From the NCBI RefSeq assembly GCF_000275845.1, contig NW_006766928.1, positions 84,220-121,141 on the forward strand: 36,922 nt of DNA, given 5' to 3'. Positions 22,106-32,097 of this stretch are shown here, one piece after another. The notes under the pieces were generated by a model, which ran no database searches, was not told the DNA's origin, and saw only the letters and a program-made list of their open reading frames with translations. A program made the translations under genes and the position numbers. This DNA comes from Dichomitus squalens LYAD-421 SS1. Lineage: Eukaryota; Basidiomycota; Agaricomycetes; Polyporales; Polyporaceae. Positions within the stretch are counted from its first letter, which is position 1. Every line of letters begins with the position of its first letter.

Positions 22106-25100
22106 TCACCGAGGCGCAGGCAGACCAGCAGACGACGCCCCGATTTCCGTCAGCTCCGTAAGAGGGTCAAGCTTGCCCTTGTATTGTGGAAGGTAGGCAG
22201 CGTCCGTGTAGGGGCAACGGACAGCGGGAGAACCTTTGTAGATCGGCGTGAAGCTGGCCGCGCAAACCTCAAATTCGGTGAATTCGTCGTAGTCGATGTC
22301 CACCGCATTCCGAGGGTTGCGGTCACCGGCCGCTATACGTTGCCTCGCCTGATGCATCCGAGTGAGATCCACATGAGCTACTCCTAGGTATTCCGGTCGA
22401 ACTCACCTGCGCGACGATCTTTGGGTCAGGGTTTAGCTCTAACAACCGTCTTGCAAACTTGGCGGCAGTCGCGTGGTTGTTCGCCTTCGCGAACACACCA
22501 ATTGCGCTCCGCAAAGCGATCTGCAAGTGCGCGGGCTGCAACCTGCAGTGCGTGAAGTACGCGGCAAGCTCCAAACTACGCTTGACGTTGTCAGGGTCTT
22601 CTTGAGCAACTCTCCTCCGCTCAATCTCGATAGTGACACCCAGCAGGTACTCGCGTGACAAAGTCACCACGTCGCGCCACTGACGCGAGGCAGTTGTTAG
22701 TCAATTTGAGAATGTTTGTGGAAGTTACACACACCTCCTTGGCGTCGTTATCCGTCGAGATAGGAACCAGCAGAAGCGAACGAAGCACGGAACGGAACAC
22801 CACCTGCGCGTCTGGCAGCTTGTTGCCAGATACGGCGCGGAATCCCTCCGAGAGTTCCGTCCGGATCGACGCCAGAGTCCGGACAGCAACAGGGAGCACA
22901 CGACTCGGGGACGACTCCTCGGGATCACGCCTCAAGTGCAGCTGCAGGGGAGGGAGAGACGCCACAGGGGAGAGGTACACATGTGAAGATCGATAAGCCG
23001 AGAGGAAGGCCGGCTTGAGATGCGAAAAGTTGACGATTCCAAACTGACGATTCAACAGCTGCGCATATAGTGAGATGCAAATCAACCGGTCCTGGTGATG
23101 GACAGACTCACCTGCATCGCGCTGTCGAACGAGCCAGCTGCAACGTGGTCCGCTGCGAACGGCGAATTACGTATCCACAACTCCGTCTCGGCCACTCCTG
23201 GCGTCGCACCAGCACCCAGGTCCACCTCTTCCTCCGCAGCTTCTTCTTCCTTCTCTTCTTCGGCTTCTTCCGCATCCGCATCGAGGTCCCAAGCACCCTC
23301 TTCGGCTGCGATGTCTTCGCCTGCCTCCTCGTCCTTCGCCCAGTCATCGAGTGCAGCGGACGCAGCCGCACCTGTATCAACGCCATTGACGTATGGTACA
23401 TCCCCGCCATCCAGGTTGCCGTTTGCGAGCGCCTTATCAAAGAAGCTCTCTCCAGTCGACAGTGTAGGCCAGTTCAGGTTCGTCGTCTCAGTGATCACGG
23501 GTGGCGGACGGAGCGTCGAATGCCCGAATGAAGGAACGTCATCGACATCGGCCTCGTTCAGGCCCGCCACCTCGAGGATCTCCAACGCAACGTCGTCCAA
23601 CCCATTCGTTTTCGCGGTCAGGTACGCCAAAGAATCTAGCACCCCAGGACTTCATTAGCATCTCAAGCATATCGGCGCGTCTCGGACATGGTACTGACAC
23701 ATTCCGACGTCCCTCAGAACGGCGATACGGCCGACGACGTCACCAGCATAAAGTGCATTGTGGAACCGAGACATGGGATCCCCACGCGCATCGGCGATTT
23801 TCTGCATCTTCGTCAGCTTGTCCGTACTCCCGGTAGCCAAGTATAGGAACGACAGCCGATCGAAGTTCTTCGTCCGCTGGTATGCCTTCTCCACAATCTA
23901 GCGCGCAGGCAAATGAATGTGCATTAGCGATCGAGTCCACCGTCAGACTCTTGGCCATTTCCGGGGCCGAATCAACCCACCTTGTGGTTGCCTTGCTTCA
24001 GAGCCTGCTGAGCAAGACGTTCCCAGCACTCGGGCCGGTCGATGCTCTGCGCTGTCTCCAGTGCAACATCCAGATTCCCACATTCGATCGCCAGGTCGAA
24101 CCGCGTGTTTTTGTCTTGCACAAAGTGCAACGCGATCTGCGTGCGCGATTAATTGAGCGCTAACGTTTTGAACACCGACGCAAATCCCGGGCAACATACC
24201 TCGGGGAATCCCTTTTGTTGCAGATACGCGATGATGCTCTGTCCCAACAGGTTAGACGTGCGGATAATGTATAGCATCTCTTCATGGTTGTTTCGTAGCA
24301 GCGCAAGCTTGAACCGGTACTCCGTGGGGTCGATCGTGATCGTACGTGGGCGTGCAGACCGGTCGAGGCAGTGGACCGTCTTACCCTTCACCCGGGTAAG
24401 ATATACAGGGTTGTCCAGGGTGCAAATCACCCCGTGGTCTCTGTATCACGACGCAATGACTTAGCATCCGCTGCGTTACGCTATTGTGCACTACATACCC
24501 TTGCGCCAGGCAATACTTGATGTGGTTGAGCGTGGAGTAGATGAAGACGCCTGTATCATCCCAAGCGCCAGACTTGATACGGATCGTCTCGTGGATGAGC
24601 GTGTGCTGCGTGAAGTTCTTGTTCGCGATCGTGATGGCTTCACACGAGTCAGCATCTGTGCCTTCCAAGGTCTGTCCTGAGGAACGTACTGTGCTTGCTG
24701 AGTAGTGCTACGAGCGAACCATCCGCGCTCCACACGACATACTTCACTGGCGGCGTGGTGATCTCGGCGAGAGTCTTCTGCTGCTGGATATCATAGAGAA
24801 CTACCGACGCTGAGGAGCTAAGAATCAGGCTCGCAGTGCCGCCATAGAATATTTCGTTCGTCTGAACAGGAGGCTTGATGCTCTTAACGACCGAGTTGGA
24901 TAGGTCGCGAACCTCGATAAGCTGCCCGCGCATGAACATAATATAAGCATCGTTTGGAACGGACAGAGACAAGCGGAACACACCTGGGTGGCCTTGTTAA
25001 GCACTGCGAACCTGTTCCTCGCCACGAAGATCGCGGCCTGACCACTCCCACGCTTGCCATCTGTCGACGAGTCCTTCACCTCACCAATCGCGTCCTTGGG

Positions 25101-26476
25101 AAGGGTGGTGAGTTCGAAGAGGCCGTTGTCCGACGAGATCGTGAGCACCACCGCGCGCTCAGCTGGGTTATAGCTGAGCGTGCGCGGAGGGACGTAAGGA
25201 CTGCCAAACTTGCGCACGCTCAAGAGCCCAATGTCCGAGCCGGTGTTGATGTCGTACGAGCGCACGTACTTATCGCGCACGTAATATACCGTGTCGCCGT
25301 GCATCGCGAAGGCCGGCCGCTCACGCTCGAGCTTGAAGACGATAAGTCCGTTGTCGTGTCCAGCAGCGAACAAGTTGAGCTCCGGGTGAGCCGCGAGCAC
25401 CCAGAAGCGGTCGTGTTCTCTCCTGAACGTCTGCACAGCGGAGCGCTTTGTCAGGTCCCAGACGCGCACAGTCTTGTCCTCACCGCACGATACAATGAGC
25501 TCATGCTTCGGGTGGAAAAGCGCAGTGGAGACATTGTTGAAGTGGCCCCTGCACGAATCGACCTCCCAAGCTTTCGTCTCGCTCATACGCCAAATCTTGA
25601 TCTGACGGTCGTCTGCCGCAGAGACGATCAGGGGGAGCGTTGGGTGGAAGGAGGCCCAGTTCACGCCGCGATCGTGGCCCTCGAGCACGTACTTGACGGT
25701 GGAGAAATTGTCAAAGGTATCAAAGGTACCGGGAGCCGTGTTTGGGGTGCTCTTGCGCAGACCGGAGATGTCCCAGACGCGCACTGTCTGGTCTTGTGAA
25801 GCGGACACAATGAGGTCCTCCTTGGGGTGGAACTGCGCAGACATCACGTAGTGCGAGTGGCCGGTGAGGATTGCAATACAATTGCGCGAGGTGCTGTTCC
25901 AGATACGGATGGTCTGATCGTCGGAGCAGGAGAGCTAGAAAACGATCCACTGCTCAACAACACGAGCTATCGTGAATGAACAAGGTACTCACAATCCATG
26001 GCATCTCGTGATGAAACTGTACAGTGCGAATGTAGTCGAGATGTCCGTGAAGCGTGAAGAGGCAGCGGCGGTTTGTGGGCCGGATGTCTGCGAGCAATGA
26101 GGGAATACGCAAGAACCCCGAGCGTTTTCCACTCACCCCAGACTTTGATCTTGTAGTCGTCTCCTCCAGTTACCAGGAGCGCGCGGCTGGGATGGAACGC
26201 AACAGCTCGGACGGGACCTAGTGGACGTTTGGCTCTGAAATTGATCGGAGAGCATATCTACACGCACCTTCGTGCTCCTCAAACCTGTCAACAAGTACGC
26301 CCATCCGATAGTTCCATAACTGGACACTCCCGTTGTGCAGCGATGCGGCCAGTAGCGGTTGAGTCGGGTGGAATGAGAGTCCTGAAACTTTTACAGTCGA
26401 GAGGAATCCTGCGAGCTGTGCCGTATGGTGACATACCTTTGACGCGATTGCTCTTGGACTCAAACTTCGTGAGCAT
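22106..26476 (-). CDS. COP1: Coatomer subunit alpha (alpha-COP)
   Basis: Fourteen exons join in phase to about 1203 residues, the usual length of fungal alpha-COP. Exon 1 is only 40 nt (26437-26476) and codes [14 protein letters not shown], the conserved start; an upstream in-frame ATG at 26485 would add three residues. Exons 2-5 carry the N-terminal WD40 propeller: [78 protein letters not shown]. The second propeller and helical solenoid follow, with [33 protein letters not shown] and [13 protein letters not shown]. The long acidic linker ([12 protein letters not shown] and Glu runs, exon 11) precedes the epsilon-COP-binding C-terminus ([31 protein letters not shown]). It is part of the COPI coat for Golgi-to-ER retrieval and recognises dilysine cargo. 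It is presumably single copy and essential. The gene is divergent from the Rad2-type nuclease. Confidence 0.96.
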
Positions 26477-27218
26477 TACCGACATCCTGGCAACGCTTTC
26501 TGTGGTCAAGAATGTAAGAGATGACCAGCAGAAAGGGCAGAAAAAGTGTACGTGGAGGTTCCAAGAGAAGGCGTGGCGACACGATGATGCTGTATGGGCG
26601 TCTACTACTGAAGTAACTACGTCGATGACTGGCTTTGACACGTATGCTTACTGTATAAGCCCCCGATTGATATACCCCATCAAGGCTTTCGATGCACATA
26701 ACTATGTGGACATATAGTCTCTCTGCTTCCATCTCGTGCTGTGTTTTATTATATTCAGCTTCCATGCATTTACTGTTCTACTGCTACATTAGCGAGTCAT
26801 TTATCGAACTACAGAAATCGAGGGAGATATAGCAGAGCGCATTCCAGCTATGCCTACTATAGTTCCTCAATGAAGGTGCAAGTTTCCGTGCTCCCCTAAT
26901 GACGGTGTGAATGTCTTGTCCGTACACGCACTACTCTGCTGCGTGTATTGAAACACCTACATGCCTGACTGCGCCAGAGGAAGGGGCCAAGTCCGGCTGT
27001 CTTATGGGCCCCGACCAGCCCAGTTGGTGTCCCAGTCCGTTCAGCGGTTGAAACAGACCTAGACGGAAAAGCGCTCCGTGTCGTCATCCGGTCTTTACCT
27101 CAACCAAACGACCGCCGCTTCGTCCCACTCCGCTTGCTGTAACACACTGTATGGATCTCTCGGGACCCGACGCGGCTGAAGATTGTGCTTGCTAGCTGGA
27201 TCGTACGGTTTCTGGTGG
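26477..27218. promoter_or_regulatory. Shared divergent promoter region (alpha-COP and Rad2-type nuclease)
   Basis: This 742-bp region separates the start codons of two divergently transcribed genes, so it must hold both promoters. No convincing TATA box was seen close to either start. No repeat or RNA gene is recognised in it. Confidence 0.5.
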
Positions 27219-29309
27219 ATGGGTGTTCAAGGGCTCAGACCCTTTTTGGAAAAGACTTGGTCAGTGGCGCGTTCAACCTCATGAACAGCAGACTCAGATC
27301 ATCCCTCGTAGTCCGCAGGTGATTCATTATCTTCCACAGCGGCTCAGTGCATTAGATGGGAAGAGAATTGTTATGTGCGTTCTATTTGCCATCTGCGCGC
27401 GCGTGGTACTGACACCTCGGTCAGCGATGGTACCCTCATTACCCAACGCTTCCACTACGCCCCTATGCCACAACAGTACCGGCATGTGCTGTCCTGGTAT
27501 CGCCTAGCACGCTCCCTGAAAGAACATAACGTCCAAGCTATCTGTGTCTTTGATGGAGGGTTGCGTAGCGTGGCTAAGGAACCCGAGGTACGTAGCATGG
27601 AGTCACCCTCTTTCGCACTTCCAGTGACAAGGCGAGCATGTCCGTAGGTCGAGCGACGCCGTCAAGAGCGACGACTAACAGCCGCACGAGGCCTGTTCGA
27701 ATCCGATCGCTTGCACAGATTGCGTCTTCTCTCTACTTCTTTACGAGAGTGGCGTTCGTCTGATCCGGGGAAGCGCGAGCGAGAGCTGGCAGACTTCAAA
27801 ATACTGATGGATGTCTCGAAGCTGCCAGCACACCCCATTGTTACACCTCCATCCGGGACAGTGGCAAACACTGACGTCCTTGATTCCACCTTCGAACAGC
27901 GGCCTTCGAAGACGGAGACATCGGCGAGTTCCCCAATCTCTCGTGCCATACCGGAGAAATCGCAACCGGAGTCCACACCTCGAGGTAAATCGCGTTGTCA
28001 TCGGCTTAGTCTATTGATTCATGACATGATTGAAGGCCTCGACAGTACACGAACATACCTACAGCGACATCCTGAAGCCCCGCCTCAGGAGGTCAAGAAA
28101 CCGGGACTTGCCACGCGTCTTCTGCGAATGGTCTCCCAGTATTGGGCCAGTGTGCCGAAGCTCGAGTCCTTGACCCAACCGCCTTCCACTCCACAACCGC
28201 CTTCCACTTCACAGCCGACTGCCGTGAGGGTGGAACCTTCAGATAGTCCTTCTGCAGTGGAGCTGGACTCTGCTGCTGGGATGGCGGGAAACGATCCTAT
28301 TAGGCAGCCACCTGCCACAGAGGAATCCTCAACCAACCCTTCTGAAATAGAGCCAGACGAGAACATTCCACCTGCTGTGGAGGTGGAATCATCGATTATA
28401 CGCCCTACCGTCGACCTGGATCGGGACACTCAAGCCGCTCTGGTAGAGTATGCTCTATCGAAGAGCCAACAAAGTCTTATGGAAGAAGAAGGCAAGCTCT
28501 GGGACATGCTTGCCGAGTCCTTGACTTCGGACGACCTCCCAGAATCCATCACTAGATATGCCGAGGACTTGGAAGCGAAGAGCAGCGTTCTCTCCGAATC
28601 CTATCAGCGGCGCACTTACGCGCCCACGCAAAGCACGTACTCCGAGAGCAGGCAGATTCTACGTGCTATGGGAATTCCTTGCGTCGAGTCCATTAGTGCT
28701 TTCGAGGGCGAAGCCTTAGCCGCCTCTCTCGTCGTCAATGGCTACGCTGACTACGTTGCCAGCGAGGACATGGTATTTCAGCCGATTGCGATTGTCCTAT
28801 TTCTCGAGCTCATCTGTCTGTCGGTGCAGGACGTACTTGTCTACGACGCCCCGCTGCTCCGTAACATAGCCAGCAGCCAAGATCCCCTCTTCGTGGTCCA
28901 CCCCGACGAAGTCCGCGCAGCTCTCGGGCTCGACCAGACTCGCTTCGTCGACTTCGCCCTTTTGCTCGGCACGGACTTCTCGCAGCGGATCAAGAACATC
29001 GGCCCCGCACGCGCGCTCGCATTCATGCGCCAGCACGGCTCGATCGAGCGCATCCTTGAGCAGGAGAGCAAGTATCCGCTGCGGATGCCCGTTGGGATGT
29101 ACCTCGAGCAGATCTCGCTGGCGCGCAAGGTGTTCCAAACGCTGCCTCCGCCTCCGGACGAAACTGTCTTCCAGCAGGGTCAGGTTGACGAGGTCGAGGT
29201 AATGGACATCCTGGATCGGTGTGGCCTTCGGAGATTTGCTATGGATGATGCAGACTACTCGCAGGCGCTCTCTGGCAACTACTTCGCTGACAATCCCGCG
29301 GCTGTGTAG
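27219..29309 (+). CDS. Rad2/XPG-family structure-specific nuclease (FEN1-like PIN domain)
   Basis: Five exons (27219-27263, 27319-27374, 27425-27587, 27648-28772, 28830-29309) give about 622 residues. The start MGVQGLRPFLEK is the free N-terminus typical of the family. The N region has VIDGTLITQRFH and ICVFDGG, each with an expected metal-binding Asp. The I region has SAFEGEALAAS (two Glu), SEDMDVLVYDAPLLRN (two Asp) and LLGTDFSQRIKNIGPARA, the helix-hairpin-helix segment. All main catalytic acids are therefore present and the enzyme should cut branched or flap DNA. Between N and I regions lies a linker of some 200 residues rich in Pro, Ser and Glu, with short repeats (QPPSTPQPPSTSQP); this is longer than in FEN1 and similar in idea to XPG. 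No C-terminal PCNA motif is obvious. Exact orthology (a fungal PIN-domain family member, not canonical RAD27, EXO1 or RAD2) is uncertain. The exon 1 donor (GTGGCG) is non-standard. Confidence 0.87.
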
Positions 29310-29433
29310 CCTCTCGTCATATAAAATACATAACATCTGAAGCAACACTCAATTCATCGTGTATTTGTAGTGCCACGCGTAAGTTATTAGCTAAATATGC
29401 GTGGCCTTCGAGAAAGGCAAACACTCCAGCCAG

Positions 29434-30150
29434 CTACAGCGACTTGATCTCCCCAGGCCAGTAAGCATTCCCGCCCTTGTTCTGCTCATACCACGGCCTG
29501 TCGTGCGCGAGCAGCACCCTCACCCTCGGGTTTTCCTGCAGCTCCCTGATCCGCCCTATGTGCACCTCTGCCTGCTCCTTGTTGACATGGGCGCATATCG
29601 GCTTGGTCGCAATCTTCCCCTCCCCCGTGATGATCTGCCAGTCATGCGCGCTGTCCCCAGCAAGCTAGATCCACTCCCCGTACGCGGACGTACGCGCTAG
29701 CACGTTGATGTGTCCGGGGAGGTGCCCCGGGGCGTCGACGACGTGCAGGCTGCCGTCCTTATAGAAATCGAGAGTGTGCGGGAACGGCCCGAGGGCAGGC
29801 GCGCTCGCGAGGTCAAGGAACTTCGTGCGGTCCTCTGGAAGCGCGTTGAGCAGCTTGATCCCGAGGTCCCTCGTTTCCGGATCGAGCAGCGTCTGCGCCT
29901 CGCTCCCAAGGAGGTACGTCGCGTTCGGGAAGAGGGCCGGGTCGCCGATGTGGTCGAAATGCGCATGGGAGATGCTGGAGTAGGTGACGTGAGCGGCTTC
30001 GAGGTGCCCCTTGCGAAGTGCGTCTGCGACGTCCTCGGGGACCAGCATGTCCGCGCCGATCTTGCTGTACTCTGCACGCAGGCCGGGTTCGAGCGCGGCC
30101 CAGTCCTTGCGGATGCCGAGGTCGAAGACGAACGTCTCAGGGCGACTCGA
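29434..30150 (-). pseudogene. Metallo-beta-lactamase-fold hydrolase, 5'-truncated with in-frame stop
   Basis: The minus-strand frame reads RPETFVFDLGIRKDW, then the metal-binding motif SHAHFDHIGD (HxHxDH), YLLGSEAQTLL, VVDAPGHLPGHINVLA and GEWI. A TAG at 29665-29667 follows. The same frame continues without any shift as LAGDSAHDWQIITGEG and then VRVLLAHDRPWYEQN to a final TAG at 29434-29436. The family normally has Tyr at the stop position (…WIYLAGD…), so one base change explains the stop. No intron with proper splice sites spans it. Upstream, the coding sequence ends at about 30150 without a start codon, where pseudogene C begins. Homologs of this group resemble N-acyl homoserine lactonases or related lactone/ester hydrolases. 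Two independent lesions make it a probable pseudogene. Transcript and sequencing error checks would be needed to exclude a read error at the TAG. Confidence 0.82.
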
Positions 30151-30152
30151 CT

Positions 30153-31029
30153 TGAGTCAGATAGAAGTGTTTTTGAAGAGGAACACCGACGACGCTCATT
30201 ATTATTCAGAATATTCACATGGATATTCTTCTTCATGCTCCCCGTCTACTTCGAACAGCTGAGTATCATATGGTTGGACAACAAGGTCAACGACGATCCC
30301 TGGACTCGCTTTGTCCGCACACTGCAAGGTGATTGGGCAATTTCAATAATCCCTGTGCGCTGAGTGTTTTCATGTGATGCCTAAATTCAACTCTGCTATC
30401 ACAACACGTCTTGGTAGTCGACTATCATCCTCTCGGCGGACACGGGTTTCCTCGCAATTCAAGGCGTCAATCATGAAGATGCCTCCCGGGGCTACGCGCA
30501 AATTTTCAGTTACATATCGATCCTACTGGCCCTCGGAAACATAATTGCCTGTACTATCCTCACACGGCGGCATCGGCCAAACATGTATATCTATGCCGAA
30601 GACCCTGTGAGTTCACCCAAGAATTATGCTCATTCAATGCCTACATATGCATCGTACCTTTTGCATTTGCATTCTGCTTGATAGATCAAACACCTTGTTC
30701 CGCGAGCGTCAGATAGACTGGGGATCGAGAACCTTGCCATCGTTTACAGTATACCAACGGCGTTCATCCTTTGGGCGTCAGTATCATAGCGTTCTCTGTA
30801 TATTTCCCTAGCAAGCTGACTTCGCTCCCCGATTTAGGTTATTGTCTTTCTTGATGGCGGTACTTAGCCTGAAACTGTTTCCACCAGAGTCGTAATTGCG
30901 GTCACGACAATCGTATCCGCAATTCTTGTTGCCGGAATTATCCGCGATGGTGATTTCCAGTCAGAACGAGGTGTGTAGTCGCTCGCGAACAGCAATATTT
31001 CCCGCATGAAGAAGCTTGTAAGATGGTAG
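30153..31029 (+). pseudogene. WW-like/membrane family, pseudogene C (3' half only)
   Basis: The first recognisable codons are LESDRSVFEEEHRRR, matching the middle of paralogs A, B and D; the WW-like half and both microexons are absent. It continues RIFTWIFFFMLPVYFEQL, then after an intron ILSADTGFLAIQGV and IFSYISILLALGNIIACTIL, then LVPRASDRLGIENLAIVYSIPTAFILW (one residue stretch per exon), like B. In the next exon a net loss of 13 bases relative to B destroys the helix WVCFHNTT and shifts the frame to a TAA. In the alternative frame RVVIAVTTIVSAILVAGII follows, then a TAG near 30979. The homology fades at RMKKLV, about 31025. It is thus a dead, 5'-truncated copy closest to B, created at the breakpoint shared with the metallo-beta-lactamase remnant. 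Confidence 0.82.
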
Positions 31030-31596
31030 GGCGGGACGCTGCCAGTGAGTTGACCCCCTCAAAAGTCACCTGTCGAAATCGCACTCATGAATTCACTCAA
31101 ATCCCTCAGGTGTTCTTAGACGTCTGCCGAATGTCTATAGTGCAAGCATTACCGCCGTTATCGCCCTGGCACACACGGACGACATCGCTCGTGTTTGTTC
31201 GGAACAGGGAGCGCGGGTTCTTCCTGCACCTCCCGGTTTCTCTTGATTGTGGGCCCTATCCGCCCTGGGCGATGCATGTTTTGTGGTGCGCAGGTTGCTT
31301 CCAGTCCCTGTACCACCATGGCTGGCATATCTGTATCTGAGTATTCTTATTTCATCGGCTTCTATGCATGCTTGAACCTGTTAGTGAAGTCAGAGACATT
31401 GGTGCGCAAAAGCGAGATTCAAGAGGTAGATTGGTAGTGTATGATATTGAATATTGACCGTCGGAGCGTTCGGAGAAGACTGCGTGGGAACATGCTACAA
31501 ATCGACGCCGGTCTGCAGAGTGCAGACTGTGCGCCCGGACCCTTTCTTTCCCCACGACCACCTTCTGTCTCTTCTATCGATGTTCCAGGCTTGTAA
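31030..31596. other. Spacer
   Basis: Nothing beyond short chance frames is recognised between the end of pseudogene C and the coding-like block starting at 31597. Confidence 0.35.
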
Positions 31597-32042
31597 CGTG
31601 GCCTTCTTGACCTCTGCGGAAACGCTGAGGCACCGTCAGCCTCGAGGCCGATTGTGGATCGCGCTCATTTCCACTCGAGCTGCGGTCCCCAGGCTGTCCC
31701 GCTGGACCGGAAGCAAGCGAGACATGCAGTATTGCACGAATACGACGATTTGGAAGTGCGGGCTCCTGGCCAGCACTCACCCCTACGCACCACGGTACGT
31801 GAGGAATGGAAGCTCAAATGAAAGAAGTTCCTTTTACAGCATCAGGCTAGGGTTATCGATGGCAGTTACCACGAGCTCCGTGGTACCCGGAAGAGGATCT
31901 GCGGTCGTCCAATGCGTTGGCCCTCCGGTTCAGGACGGCCTGTCGTCTGGGGGCGCTGTCCTACAGCCTTCCCTCCTCGTGGCTGTCGAGGCTGTGGAAT
32001 AGGTCTTCGGGCCGCTTGCCGGCCGCCATTCGCCGTCAAGAC
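31597..32042 (+). pseudogene. Two-exon coding-like block of unknown family upstream of paralog D
   Basis: An open frame of 66 codons (31597-31794, containing AVPLDRKQARHAVLHEYDDL) meets a donor GTACGT. A 56-bp intron (31795-31850, ending CTAG) brings it in phase to a second open frame of 64 codons (31851-32042, containing PWYPEEDLRSSNALALRFRTA and SYSLPSSWLSRLWN), which ends at a perfect donor GTGAGT. The phase agreement and the amino-acid composition look like real coding sequence. There is no start codon, and no next exon was found before paralog D begins. The block has no counterpart upstream of paralogs A or B. It is probably the middle of a broken gene. I do not recognise the family. Confidence 0.4.
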
Positions 32043-32054
32043 GTGAGTTTATAG

Positions 32055-32079
32055 TCCAAGTATACGAGTAGACGTGCGC
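32055..32079 (+). promoter_or_regulatory. Upstream block of paralog D shared with paralog A
   Basis: CCAAGTATA, then after a few bases TAGACGTGCGC, about 20-40 bases before the ATG at 32098, matches the block in front of paralog A. Paralog E has the related TATAAGTACACGAG at about 35394. This is either a TATA-containing core promoter or conserved leader sequence. Confidence 0.5.
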
Positions 32080-32097
32080 CTATCCGAGGACCACATC

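Noticed and set aside
23082..23658. Ser/Ala-rich 187-codon plus-strand frame
   Set aside because: It is antisense to the acidic linker of alpha-COP; Glu/Asp/Ala codons read backwards give Ser/Ala/Leu runs.
24954..25799. 281-codon plus-strand frame
   Set aside because: It is antisense to the WD40 exon of alpha-COP, which has unmistakable motifs; the opposite frame is low-complexity His/Arg/Val text without a domain.
27685..27700. B-box-like GTTCGAATCC, possible tRNA gene
   Set aside because: It lies in the coding sequence of the Rad2-type nuclease (FESD codons), with no A box, acceptor stem or terminator at the right distances.
29710..30363. 217-codon plus-strand frame that looks like a chimeric gene
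   Set aside because: Its first two thirds are antisense of the metallo-beta-lactamase and the last third is pseudogene C. The openness across the junction is a coincidence of the breakpoint.
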